A stretch of DNA of 64,000 nt from CAVRZY01 sp963725415 (GTDB lineage Bacteria > Acidobacteriota > Terriglobia > Bryobacterales > Bryobacteraceae), in contig CAVRZY010000306.1 of NCBI GenBank assembly GCA_963725415.1, positions 20,406-84,405 on the forward strand, in the 5' to 3' direction. This document shows positions 9,812 through 18,986 of this stretch, piece by piece. The notes under the pieces were generated by a model. It was not told the origin of the DNA. It saw nothing but the letters and a program-made list of their open reading frames with translations, and made no database searches. The position numbers were made by a program, and so were the translations under genes. The first letter of the stretch is position 1. The number at the start of each line of letters is the position of its first letter.

Positions 9812-11655
9812 ATGTCGAGGAGATACGGCTGGCCAATGCTCACCCTTCTGCCGCTCACCGCACTGACCTGCCGCCCCGCCGAAACCCGCCGCCACGTCTG
9901 GGAAAAACACGAGATCACGCTCACGACCCGGAACTCCTACAAGAACCCCTACACCGAAGTCGAGGTCTGGGTGGATCTGAAAGGCCCGAGCTTTGCCAAA
10001 CGCGTCTACGGATTCTGGGATGGCGGCAACACGTTCCGCGTGCGCGTTCTGGCCACCCACCCGGGCCGCTGGACCTGGCGAAGCGGCTCCACCCCATCCG
10101 ATGCCGGCCTGAAAGGCAAACGCGGCAGCTTCGAAGCCATCGACTGGACCGACGCCGAGAAGGCCGCCGACCTCTGCCGCCGCGGCTTCCTCCGCCCCAC
10201 CGCCAACCGTCATGCCCTCGAACACGCCGACGGCACGCCTTTCTTCCTCCTCGGCGACACGTGGTGGGCCACCCCCACCTCCCGCTTCCGCTGGTTCGAC
10301 GACGACGCCAGCCGCCCTCTCGGCCCTGAGGCCGGCTTCAGAGACTATGTCAAGTTCCGCAAGGCGCAGCAGTTCAACTCGGTCGCTATGCTGGCCGCCT
10401 TCCCCGCCTGGGCCAACGACGGCAAGCCCCTCAACCTGTTCCTCAACGATCCCGAGAAAACCGTGGTCCGGTCCGCCTGGCGCCAGCCCGGCACCTCCAG
10501 CGCCAAGGACATGGTCAATGCGGGCGGCCGCCCCTTCCTCTTCCCCGGCCGCGTGCCCGGCTTCGAAGACGTCTTCCCCGATGTGGACCGTATCAACCCC
10601 GCTTACTTCCAGCACCTCGACAAGAAAATCGACTACCTCAACGCCCAGGGCTTCATCCCCTTCATCGAGGTCGCCCGCCGCGATGTCAGCCAGGCCTGGA
10701 AGAAGTTCTACGTCTGGCCCGAATCCTACGCCCGCTACATCCAGTACGTCTGGAGCCGCTACCAGGCCAACAACTGCATCTTCAGCCCCATCCACTTCGA
10801 CACGCGCAACTCCTCTATCCCCGCCCGCGACTATCATGCGCCCATCAATCTGGTGATGAAGAAGTACGGAGCGCCGCCCTTCGGCACCCTGGTCTCCACC
10901 AATGCCGCCCTCTCCACGCTGGCCAATTTCGGCGAAGCCGAGGAGGCGCGCTGGCTGACCCTGCATCAGCTCGGCAACTTCCGCGAGCACGAATTCTACT
11001 GGTATCTCACCGAGATCTTCCACGCCGCCCGCACATTGCCCGCCCTAAACGGCGAGCCCTACTACGCGGGCTACACCGCGGCCCGCCAGGGTAAGGCCGC
11101 CGTCGAAGCTGGCTCTGGCGCGCCCGGCGGCTCTGAAAGCGACGACCGCTACTGCCGCTCCGCCATGTACGGCAGCGTTCTCTCCGGCGGTCTGGCAGGG
11201 CATATTTACGGCGCCGAAGGAATCTGGGCTGCCGACATCGAGCCCGCCGCCAGCCCCAAGATGTGGGAGAGCTTCCAGTGGAAATCCGGCGCCCAGATGC
11301 AGCACCTGGGCACCTTTGTCTTCTCCGAAGGACGGCGCTTTCAGGATCTGGTGCCCGACTCCAACCTCGTCTCGCCCAGCCGCACGCACCACACCCGCGG
11401 CTTCGACGGCTGGGCCTACTGTGCCCGCACTCGCGAGAAGGATTTCTTCCTCGTGTACTTCGAAAAAGGATGTCACCAGAGCCGGATCCGCGGCGCCCTG
11501 CCCGAACGCAAATACGCCGCTCGCTGGTTCGACCCCCGCACCGGCGAGTGGAGCCGGCCGGCCCCGGAACTCTTTCGGCAGATCCAAACGGCGTAATCCC
11601 TCTCCCCAATCTTCCCCGCGAAGACGACTGGGGCCTCAGCCTCGTGCTCCGCTGA
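9812..11655 (+). CDS. DUF5060/DUF4038 glycoside hydrolase (GH140/apiosidase-like), C-terminal frameshift
   Basis: ATG 9812 has GGAGG 6-7 bases upstream. Domain order: an export signal (MLTLLPLTALTC), a DUF5060 beta-sandwich around residues 30-110 (VWEKHEITLTTRNSYKNPYT, YGFWDGGNTFRVR), and a large DUF4038 TIM barrel (DGTPFFLLGDTWWATP, FNSVAMLAAFPAW). A 'collagen-binding-like' beta domain (FDPRTGEW) ends it. DUF4038 includes GH140 apiosidases that act on pectic side chains; the actual substrate here is unknown. The uninterrupted frame stops at 11594-11596 after QIQTA. A one-base shift near 11561-11566 restores LSADPNGVIPLPNLPRED..WGLSLVLR to a stop at 11653-11655, the family's normal ending. 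Confidence 0.8.
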
Positions 11656-11704
11656 ACTCACCCTAACCGACTGTTGTACAGTACGGAGGAGGCCCCGCTT
11701 CCCC

Positions 11705-12707
11705 ATGCGAGCCCCTGCTGCTCGAAGCCCCACGCCAACTGGAACTCACCGACCTCCCCAGGCCTGACCTCCTGCCGCATCAGGTCCGCTTGCGCGTCCA
11801 CAGGGTCGGCATCTGCGGCTCGGACTACTCCAGCATCGCCGGCAAGCTCCCCTTTACCCGCTTTCCCATCGTGGTCGGCCACGAAGCCAGCGGCGTGGTT
11901 CTCGAAGCCCACCAGGCGCCTCCATGGAAACCCGGCCAGCGCGTGCTCATTCACCCCATTCTCTGCCGCCGCGACGATCCGGTCTTCGCTCGCGGGGAAG
12001 TGCATCACTCCGAATCCACCGAGGTGCTCGGCGTCGTCTCCCGCAACGGCGCCTACGCCGAGGAAGTCGTGGTCGAAGATTACATGCTGCGCAGCGTTCC
12101 GGACTCCATGGATGACGAATCCGCCGCCATGATCGAGCCGGTGGCCGTCGCCGTGCGTGCTCTCCAGCGCGGCCAGCCGCGCCCCGGTGACCGCGTCCTG
12201 GTCTTCGGCGCCGGTAACATCGGCCTCCTCGTCATCCAAGTCGCTCGCGCCCTCGGCGCCAGCCGCGTCGTGGTCACCGACATCGTGCCGGAAAAGCTGG
12301 CGCTGGCCCGTGCCCTGGGCGTCGATGAAGCCATCGACGTCCGCGCAGCCTTCCCCACCCAGCGTCTTGAAAAGCAGTTCGACATCCTCATCGACGGCCT
12401 CGCCAACGAGCAGAGCTTGCGCCACGCGCTGGCCGCCTCCGCCCGCGGCGCCCGCATCGTCGTCTACGGCGTGCCGCCCGGCGACATCACCTTTCCTCTC
12501 AAGGTGGCCTTCTCCAAGGACGTCCTGCTGGCCACCAGCCGCCTCTACGATGCCGACTTCGACTTGGCAATCCAGCTCGTCGCCCAGGGCCAGGTCCGCA
12601 TCCGCGAGCTCATCACCCACCGCGTCACCTTGGAACAAGCCCCGGCCTTGATCTTCCGCATCATCGATGGCCTCGAGCAGGCCATCAAGGTTATGATTTC
12701 CCCATGA
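11705..12707 (+). CDS. Zinc-dependent alcohol/sugar dehydrogenase (MDR family), frameshift in codon 3-4
   Basis: Medium-chain dehydrogenase. The catalytic-zinc motif is GICGSDYSSIAG followed by VVGHEASGVV, and the Rossmann motif is VFGAGNIGLLVIQVARALGA. The structural-zinc cysteine cluster is absent (only one Cys in PILCRRDDP), as in sorbitol-dehydrogenase-like members. The frame containing nearly all of the protein lacks a good start until ATG 11790. However, ATG 11705 gives MRA-LLLEAPRQLELTDLPR, the normal N-terminus, if one C is removed from the CCCC run at 11712-11715. Its stop overlaps the SDR start by 4 bases (ATGA), implying co-translation and a shared sugar- or alcohol-oxidation pathway. 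Confidence 0.8.
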
Positions 12708-13465
12708 ACGAATTGTTTTCTGTCAGAGACAAGGTCGTCCACGTGTGCGGAGGCTCGCGCGGCATCGGCCGCGCCATCGCGCTCGCCTTCCATGAGGCCG
12801 CCGCAAAGGTCGTCGTGAGCGCACGCACCGAGGAGACTCTCAAGGCCACCGGCCTGGACTACCAGGTCTGCGACATCGCCGACAGCAGCCAGATCGCGCG
12901 CTGTGTGGATTGCATCGTAGGCAAGTACGGCCGCCTTGACGTGCTGTTCAACGTCGCCGGCATCAATCTGCGCCACGCTGCCGAGACCTTCCCCGAAGAA
13001 AAGCTCGATCCCATTCTGGCGGTCAACGTGCGCGGCAACTTTCTAATGGCCCGCGCCTGCGGCAAGGTCATGGTCGAGCAGCGCGCCGGCAAAATCGTCA
13101 ACATCGCCAGCCTCCACACCCACATGAGCCTGGCTGGAGTCAGCGGTTACGCCGCCAGCAAGGGCGCCATCGGCTCCATGACCCGCGCCTTGGCCGTCGA
13201 ATGGGGCGCCTACAACGTCCAGGTCAACGCCATCGCCCCCGGTTTCATCCGCACCGACCTCAGCAAGGCCCTCTGGGAAGACCCCAAGCTGCGCACCTGG
13301 GCCGAGGAACGCACCCCCGCCCACCGCCTCGGCGTGCCATCCGACCTCATCGGCGCCGCTATCTTCCTGGCCAGCCCCGCTAGCGACTTCGTCACCGGCC
13401 AGGTTCTCTACGTGGACGGCGGCCTCACCGCCGGCTCCACCTGGCCCCTGCTGGTCCCGCGGTAA
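12704..13465 (+). CDS. Short-chain dehydrogenase/reductase
   Basis: A complete classical SDR of 253 aa. The cofactor motif CGGSRGIGRA is at residues 15-24, followed by NVAGI (an NNAG variant). The catalytic residues lie in NIASLHTH and SGYAASKGA (Ser, and Tyr-x3-Lys), then IAPGFIRTDL and a C-terminal YVDGG motif. The overall pattern is closest to gluconate 5-dehydrogenase/3-oxoacyl reductase-like enzymes that oxidise polyols or sugar acids. The start overlaps the MDR dehydrogenase stop (ATGA), so the pair probably performs sequential oxidation/reduction of one substrate. Confidence 0.88.
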   Translation: MNELFSVRDKVVHVCGGSRGIGRAIALAFHEAAAKVVVSARTEETLKATGLDYQVCDIADSSQIARCVDCIVGKYGRLDVLFNVAGINLRHAAETFPEEKLDPILAVNVRGNFLMARACGKVMVEQRAGKIVNIASLHTHMSLAGVSGYAASKGAIGSMTRALAVEWGAYNVQVNAIAPGFIRTDLSKALWEDPKLRTWAEERTPAHRLGVPSDLIGAAIFLASPASDFVTGQVLYVDGGLTAGSTWPLLVPR

Positions 13466-13499
13466 GTGAAGGTCAACCAGGGCATCTGGGCGGCTCCAA

Positions 13500-13838
13500 T
13501 CAACGCTCGAGCAACGTGTTCAGCTTGGCCAGGATCTCGTCCATCGTCTCCTTTGGTAAGCGGCAGATGAACTTCGCTTTTCTCGCTCTCCAGTCCAGGC
13601 TCTTGACCTGATCGGACAGCACCGCGCCCTTCACTCTTGTGCCTTCCGGAAGGATAACTTCAAACGGATAGCTCTTGACTTGGCTCGTGATGGGGCACAA
13701 CAGGGCCAGACCTACCTTGCCGTTGTACGCCGCAGGTGAGATTACCAGGGCAGGACGCCGGCCCCTCTGCTCATGCCCCGCCTGAGGATCGAATTGGATC
13801 CAGACAACGTCTCTGCGGTCGGGCACCCAGGTGCTCAC
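13500..13838 (-). CDS. mazF: MazF-family endoribonuclease toxin
   Basis: The 112-aa product carries the MazF/PemK fold signatures: RRDVVWIQFDPQAGHEQRGR (Gly-x-Glu-Q-x-G-x-R-P region), RPALVISPAAYN, CPITSQVKSYPFEV, and GAVLSDQVKSLDWRARK near the end. Such proteins cleave mRNA at short sequence motifs and are held inactive by the cognate antitoxin. Two consecutive GTG codons are possible starts; 13838 is preferred because GGGAG lies at a usable distance (5 bases). It overlaps the upstream antitoxin stop codon, the usual translationally coupled antitoxin-toxin order. Confidence 0.9.
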   Translation of the reverse strand: MSTWVPDRRDVVWIQFDPQAGHEQRGRRPALVISPAAYNGKVGLALLCPITSQVKSYPFEVILPEGTRVKGAVLSDQVKSLDWRARKAKFICRLPKETMDEILAKLNTLLER

Positions 13839-14077
13839 CACAACTCCCGGCCCACGGGCTTACCGGTGTCTACTTCTTCGTGCAGGTTCTCTTTCTTGAC
13901 TCCGGCCAGCAACTGCTCCAGGGTGTATTTCTTCCCGGTGACCGGTTTGAGCACTACTCTGCCCCGCAGGAGACTCAGATCCACAACTGAGCCATGTCCA
14001 AGTTTCGATTCGACGGCGACCGGCTTGGGGATGCGAACAGCTAGGCTGTTGCCCCACTTCTGAATGGAAACTCGCAT
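13835..14077 (-). CDS. mazE: MazE-family antitoxin
   Basis: An 80-aa protein with the swapped-hairpin AbrB/MazE DNA-binding fold: MRVSIQKWGNSLAVRIPKPV, then SKLGHGSVVDLSLLRGRVVL. The acidic C-terminal tail (LLAGVKKENLHEEVDTG) would bind and inhibit MazF. ATG 14077 has GAGG 7 bases upstream. Family members autorepress their own promoter, so regulation is probably from the 40-base gap between this gene and the stop of the next one. Confidence 0.9.
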   Translation of the reverse strand: MRVSIQKWGNSLAVRIPKPVAVESKLGHGSVVDLSLLRGRVVLKPVTGKKYTLEQLLAGVKKENLHEEVDTGKPVGRELW

Positions 14078-14117
14078 CTTCGTGCCTCAGGATGTTTCTA
14101 CAATGAAGATACACCCT

Positions 14118-15638
14118 CTAGAAGCCTGTTGACAACACCGGCTGGACAGGCACTTCCGGCGCGGTGGCGGCGCGCTTTTCGAACACCGTGACCCACTGAC
14201 CATGATGGCTCCAGTGAGCAACCTCCCTAAGCCGGAACCGGATGGCCAGAAGCTGCGGAGATATCTGGGGCTGGCGGCCGTAGTAGCGCTTCTCGAAAGC
14301 CCGGAAGTGAGGGAGCCGCCAAAGATTCCAGCCGGAATCCCAGTCCCGGGAGTACAACACGAAAATATCCACGGCAGCCGGATCGACAGCCGCCACGGAG
14401 GGAGACGTGAAATCCGGGATTTCACGCACCACAAGGCGGCTTTCGACATAGCCGTATTCGGGTCGCCCAAGGGCCGCAGAGAAGGGCCAGGCGGTGGTGA
14501 TGGTCCGGTCGGCGCAGTGCTGCTCCAGAAACTGGGCCGCAGACTGGTGCAGGCGGCCAAGCTCGACCATCGCGAGATTGTTCTCGTAGGGGAAGGGGTA
14601 CGGCGGATTCACAAAAAGACCCCCCAGCAACCCGGCCGTCATGCCGGCCTGCCCCAGCCGCATCCAGCTCCAGGAGCAGCCCGACCAGGCGGCTGCCATC
14701 GCAATGTACACCAGGGGAAGCACGGGCAGCAGATACCGCTCCAGGCCCTCCCCGCTGAGCACGCTAACGCCGAGCACCTGCGCCAGCACCAGCGTGGCGG
14801 TGACCCGCCAAGCCTGCTGCGAATAAATCCGGCTGCGACGCGCGGCCACCAGCACGGCGATCCAGCCGACCCAGTGAAAGTCCGCAACCAACAGGTAGTA
14901 CACGCTGCGGAAAAACTCTGCGGCGGCCCGCACAGGATGGAACTCCGCGCTACCGAAGAAGATATGGTCCCCGGATCCGCCCACCACCAGCCACGCCGAG
15001 AAAGCAACCAGCGGCAGAAGGAACCAGCAGGCCTGCCGCGGCTTTCCTTCCCGCCACAACCATACAGCAAACACCACGGGGACCACCAGGCCGGTTTCCC
15101 TCACCAGAACCAGCAGGCCGCAGACCAGGGCTGAGGCCACATACCGGCTCTGCAAGAACCACAGCAAGGCCCAAACCGTGAACAGCATCGCCGGCAGGTC
15201 CGGCTGGGCCAGCATGGCCTGCATGTAGAAAACAGGGGAGACCAACAGCACGAGCACGGCGGAAAACCCGGGCGTTCCGCCCAGGCCCTGGCAGAGCTGG
15301 ATGGTCAGAAGGAAAACCACCAGCACACAGGCCGAGGCCACCAGCAGCATGGCGATCCGCGTGGCCGTGATCGAGTAGCCGAACGCCTCCCACACGCCCG
15401 CCAGATAGGCCGGCAGGCCCGGAAGATGGACACCCGCGGGCGCGGAGCGAGGAACCCAGCGGCCGTTCTCGAACAAGTCCAGACCAGCGGGGATGAAGCG
15501 CCCCATCTCATCCCAACAGAAGGGCAGATCCAAGTGTGGCAGGTGGGTGAGGAAGACGATCAGCGCAAACAACACGAAAAAGAACAGGTAGGTATCGGGC
15601 CTTATGCGGCGAACCAAACCCCCTGTTGCCGGATTCAT
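14118..15638 (-). CDS. GT39/ArnT-like membrane glycosyltransferase
   Basis: A 506-aa polytopic protein. The first membrane helix (FFFVLFALIVFLTHL) is followed by the loop LDLPFCWDEMGRFIPAGLDL, in which the Asp-Glu pair occupies the GT-C catalytic position. About ten further hydrophobic helices follow, then a soluble C-terminal domain. It shares the architecture of the protein at 4910-6655 but is not closely similar. It probably transfers a sugar from a polyprenyl-phosphate donor outside the cytoplasm; acceptor unknown. The downstream gene on this strand is mazE; the upstream one is the efp-DUF3467 pair, 24 bases away. Confidence 0.78.
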   Translation of the reverse strand: MNPATGGLVRRIRPDTYLFFFVLFALIVFLTHLPHLDLPFCWDEMGRFIPAGLDLFENGRWVPRSAPAGVHLPGLPAYLAGVWEAFGYSITATRIAMLLVASACVLVVFLLTIQLCQGLGGTPGFSAVLVLLVSPVFYMQAMLAQPDLPAMLFTVWALLWFLQSRYVASALVCGLLVLVRETGLVVPVVFAVWLWREGKPRQACWFLLPLVAFSAWLVVGGSGDHIFFGSAEFHPVRAAAEFFRSVYYLLVADFHWVGWIAVLVAARRSRIYSQQAWRVTATLVLAQVLGVSVLSGEGLERYLLPVLPLVYIAMAAAWSGCSWSWMRLGQAGMTAGLLGGLFVNPPYPFPYENNLAMVELGRLHQSAAQFLEQHCADRTITTAWPFSAALGRPEYGYVESRLVVREIPDFTSPSVAAVDPAAVDIFVLYSRDWDSGWNLWRLPHFRAFEKRYYGRQPQISPQLLAIRFRLREVAHWSHHGQWVTVFEKRAATAPEVPVQPVLSTGF

Positions 15639-15662
15639 GAAAGCCGTGGGGTACGGACCGGT

Positions 15663-15962
15663 CTACTGAATCACGCCGGTGGGGCCTTGGGGCTCGAGCC
15701 GGATTTCGCCGAAGGTGGCTTCGTATTGGGAAATGTTCTGCTGGAGAATGTTCAGCAGGGCCTTGGCCTGCTGGGGGCTCAGGTAGATGCCCTGGAAGTT
15801 CCGGATCGAGACGCTGTCGGGCGCGGTTTGGGTGACGGTGCCGAACATCAGAAAGAAGTCCCACAGGTTGGCGCGGACCTGGATGCTGTTGGCATAGGTC
15901 TCCCGGTATTCGGGCGCGTTTTCCAGGTGGATCCTGGGCTGTGGCGGAGGTGTCATTGACAT
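15663..15962 (-). CDS. DUF3467 family protein
   Basis: A 99-aa soluble protein with the DUF3467 pattern: YANSIQVRANLWDFFLMFG, then IYLSPQQAKALLNILQQNI and a short C-terminal tail. The family is widespread in bacteria and archaea and has no established biochemical role. ATG 15962 starts 6 bases after the efp stop, so it is almost certainly in an operon with efp. ATG 15956 is an alternative start two codons later. Confidence 0.8.
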   Translation of the reverse strand: MSMTPPPQPRIHLENAPEYRETYANSIQVRANLWDFFLMFGTVTQTAPDSVSIRNFQGIYLSPQQAKALLNILQQNISQYEATFGEIRLEPQGPTGVIQ

Positions 15963-15968
15963 GGGCTG

Positions 15969-16544
15969 TCAGCCTTTCTGTGCGCCCTTGGCGCGGTCGA
16001 TGTACTTGAGGTTGGTGACGTCGAGCCGGATCAGGTCGCCCACCTTGATGAATTGGGGCACCATGACCTCGACGCTGTTGTCAAAGCGAGCCGGCTTCCA
16101 AACACTTTCCTGCTGTTGATGGACCGGTGGGGCGGTCTCGGCCACGCGCAGTTCCAAGATGTCGGGGAAGACGACGTTAACGGGTCGTCCCTCGACGAAC
16201 TCGACCGCCACGCGCATTTCCGGCAGCAGAAAACCGGCCTGCGGCCCGATCAGCGAGGCGGGGATCTCCACCTGCTCGTAAGTCTCCGGGTTCATGAAGC
16301 AGCACTGGCCGCCATCGGCGTAGAGGAAATCCATAGGTTGCTTCTCGACCCCCAACTCCTCCAGCTTGAGATCGGATCGAAAGCTGTGTTCCCAAAGCGT
16401 ACCGGTGGAAAGGTTCTTGAGACGGGCGTGCGTCACCCCCCCCATTTTGCCCTGGCCGGGATGATAGTCGGCAATGAGGACCTTATAGACCTGCCCTTCA
16501 TAGCGAACGGCCATCCCAGCACGCATTTGTGATGCGGTCACCAT
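15969..16544 (-). CDS. efp: Elongation factor P
   Basis: A 191-aa EF-P with the expected three beta-barrel domains: N-terminal KOW-like (MVTASQMRAGMAVRYEGQVY), central OB (PMDFLYADGGQCCFMNPETY) and C-terminal OB (VEVMVPQFIKVGDLIRLD). EF-P binds between the ribosomal P and E sites and relieves stalling at proline stretches. The loop normally carrying the modified residue reads HPGQGKMGG, placing a lysine (about residue 33) at or near the tip. No EpmA/EpmB-type modification genes are in the window. ATG 16544 has GGAGG 5 bases upstream. It is followed directly by the DUF3467 gene. Confidence 0.92.
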   Translation of the reverse strand: MVTASQMRAGMAVRYEGQVYKVLIADYHPGQGKMGGVTHARLKNLSTGTLWEHSFRSDLKLEELGVEKQPMDFLYADGGQCCFMNPETYEQVEIPASLIGPQAGFLLPEMRVAVEFVEGRPVNVVFPDILELRVAETAPPVHQQQESVWKPARFDNSVEVMVPQFIKVGDLIRLDVTNLKYIDRAKGAQKG

Positions 16545-16644
16545 GCTCGCCTCCGATAATGCAGCTTGTAGCCGCTAGAGCAACCGCTTGCTCGCCCGCC
16601 CCGCAAGCTGCATGTTCGCAGCCTGGATTCTCAGGATACTATAG

Positions 16645-18966
16645 ATGGCTATGGAAAGAGTTTGGATATTGTTGCTGCTGATGACCGCGAGCCTGGCCGC
16701 GCAGGCTCCCAGGCTGGCCAACACGCCGCGGCCCGCGGTTGAGGACAAGGTGAAGGACCGTTTCGTGCCGGCCCCCTATGACCGGCAGCAGATCGGGGGC
16801 CTACTGGGCGAGCGCATGAAGCTGAACCTGGAGGGACGCCTGCTGAAGGTGGACGAGCGAGCCTTGCTGGCAGGATTCCAGAAGCGGCCCGGCAATCATC
16901 CCTGGATCGGCGAGCACATCGGGAAATTCCTCCACGCCGCCTCCAACACCTGGGCGTACACCGGCGACGGGCGCTTGAAGACCATACTGGACCGGATGGC
17001 GCGCGCGCTGATGGCCACCCAATTGCCAGACGGCTACCTGGGAACCTACACCGACGACCAGCGCTGGACAAGCTGGGACGTCTGGGTCCATAAGTACGAC
17101 CTGATCGGCCTGCTCAGCTACTACCAGGTCAGCGGGGACCAGGCGGCCTTAGACGCCGCCCGCAAGATCGGCGATTTGCTCAGCCAGACCTTCTCACAGG
17201 CGCCCGGCCAGCGGGACATCATCCAGGCGGGAACTCACGTTGGCATGGCGGCCACCAGCGTGCTCGAGCCCATCTGCCTGCTGTATCGCTATACCGCCGA
17301 GAAACGCTATCTAGATTTCGCCCACTACATCGTCCGCGCCTCCGACCGGCCGGACGGGCCGAAGATCATCAACTCGCTGCTCAAGACGGGCAGCGTGTAC
17401 AAAACCGCCGACGCCAAGGCCTACGAGATGATGTCGAACCTGGTGGGGCTGGTGGATCTCTATCGGCTCACCGGGGAGGAAACCTTCCTCAAGCCGGCGC
17501 TGGTCGCCTGGAAGGATATCGTCGCCAAGCGGCTCTATGTAACCGGAACTACCAGTTCCCACGAACACTTCAAGGATGACCTCGTGCTGTTCGGCGAGGA
17601 AAGCGCCGGCGTGGGTGAATGCTGCGCGACTGTAACCTGGCTCCAGCTCAACTGGCAGTTGCTGCGCCTCACCGGGGAGCCGCAGTATGCCGACGAGATC
17701 GAGCGCACCCTGTACAACCAGTTGCTGGGAGCGCAGGACCCGCGCAACGGCAACATTTGTTTCTTCACGCCCCTGCTGGGCAGGAAGAGGCCCGAATCGA
17801 CCATCAACTGCTCGGTGTCCAGTGGACCCCGCGGGATTTCCATGATCCCGCAACTGGCCTGGGGAACGCGCGAAGGCGGGCCGGCGCTGCTGCTCTATGT
17901 TCCGGGCGAGGTGACGGTTCCAGTGAGCGCCGCCGAGGGCAGCCTCGAGGTCGCCTTGAGATCCGACAGCCGTTTTCTGGCCGACGGCTCGTCCGTGATC
18001 ACGGTGCGGCCGTCGCGCAGGGCGAAATTCCCGGTTTTCCTGCGTGTGCCCTCGTGGTGCAAGCGCTACGCCGCCACCGTGGGCGGGGTTGTGACCCCGG
18101 GCGCCGCCGGACAGTTCGTGAGGCTCGAGCGCCTCTGGCAGCCGGGTGACCGCATCGACATCAAGATGGACCTGACGGTCCAGGTGCTCTCCGGGGGACA
18201 CAGCTATCCGGACTTCCTGGCCATCCAGCGCGGGCCGCAGGTGCTGGCGCTGGACAGCACGGTGAATCCCGAGGTGCCGTTCCTGCACCGCGCCGCACTC
18301 GCCTCCTCCGAAGAGATTCAGTTGCTGGATGCGTCCAAGAGATTGCCGAGGGGCTGGGCCGGCAACCAGGCTTACGCGGTCCAAGGAATCGCCGCCGATC
18401 GTCCGCTCGAAGGCAGGCAAACCGTAACCAAGAGGGAATTGCTCCTGGTACCGTTCGCGGATGCCCGCAACTACCGGGTGTGGCTGGTGCGGTACGAGAA
18501 GATGCCGTTCGGACCAGTGGCGGTGACGGCCTTCGGAACGGAGTCCTGGTCCAGAGCCGGCAATATTGAAGGCTCAATCTGCGACGAGCGGTCCGACACC
18601 TTCCGCGTGACCTTCCAAGGCCCGCCCGCCAGGCAGGACTGGTACGCGGTCGAGATGGATCGCCCGGAGGTGATCGTGCGCCTGGTCTATCGTCATGGCA
18701 GGGTCTATCAAGACGGCGGCTGGTTCAACACCTCAGCGGGGAAACCGCAGTTCCAGCTCAAACGCACGCGCACGGGCGCCTGGGAGACGGTCGCTACTCT
18801 GGACACCTATCCCGACACCAGCTCGGGTCAGGCGCCGAGTCTGCGCGACGGCCAGCCCTTCGAAGCCAGGCTTAAGGAACCGGTGAAGGCCGTGGGCATC
18901 CGCATCGTGGGGCGTCCGGGAGGCGCCTTCTCGAGCTGCGCCGAGTTGGCCGCTTACGGGCAGTGA
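16645..18966 (+). CDS. GH127-family glycoside hydrolase (beta-L-arabinofuranosidase-like)
   Basis: A 773-aa secreted protein: signal peptide WILLLLMTASLAAQA, then an (alpha/alpha)6-barrel of the GH127/DUF1680 family (DGYLGTYTDDQRWTSWDVWV, YLDFAHYIV). The zinc-cysteine motif is in GVGECCATVTWLQLNWQLLR. In characterised GH127 enzymes these paired cysteines and a nearby glutamate bind Zn and one Cys is the nucleophile. A beta-sandwich domain follows, and the last 130 residues (YQDGGWFNTSAGKPQFQLKR) look like a discoidin/F5-8C-type module. Known activity is release of beta-linked L-arabinofuranose; the substrate here is inferred only. ATG 16651 is an alternative start. Confidence 0.85.
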   Translation: MAMERVWILLLLMTASLAAQAPRLANTPRPAVEDKVKDRFVPAPYDRQQIGGLLGERMKLNLEGRLLKVDERALLAGFQKRPGNHPWIGEHIGKFLHAASNTWAYTGDGRLKTILDRMARALMATQLPDGYLGTYTDDQRWTSWDVWVHKYDLIGLLSYYQVSGDQAALDAARKIGDLLSQTFSQAPGQRDIIQAGTHVGMAATSVLEPICLLYRYTAEKRYLDFAHYIVRASDRPDGPKIINSLLKTGSVYKTADAKAYEMMSNLVGLVDLYRLTGEETFLKPALVAWKDIVAKRLYVTGTTSSHEHFKDDLVLFGEESAGVGECCATVTWLQLNWQLLRLTGEPQYADEIERTLYNQLLGAQDPRNGNICFFTPLLGRKRPESTINCSVSSGPRGISMIPQLAWGTREGGPALLLYVPGEVTVPVSAAEGSLEVALRSDSRFLADGSSVITVRPSRRAKFPVFLRVPSWCKRYAATVGGVVTPGAAGQFVRLERLWQPGDRIDIKMDLTVQVLSGGHSYPDFLAIQRGPQVLALDSTVNPEVPFLHRAALASSEEIQLLDASKRLPRGWAGNQAYAVQGIAADRPLEGRQTVTKRELLLVPFADARNYRVWLVRYEKMPFGPVAVTAFGTESWSRAGNIEGSICDERSDTFRVTFQGPPARQDWYAVEMDRPEVIVRLVYRHGRVYQDGGWFNTSAGKPQFQLKRTRTGAWETVATLDTYPDTSSGQAPSLRDGQPFEARLKEPVKAVGIRIVGRPGGAFSSCAELAAYGQ

Positions 18967-18986
18967 GCCGGGCTGGCAGCCGATTG

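Noticed and set aside
9712..11023. Minus-strand open frame continuing the esterase ORF upstream to 11023
   Set aside because: The upstream 430 codons are antisense to the GH140-like gene, rich in Gly/Ala/Val/Glu, and have no homology; the real start is near 9712.
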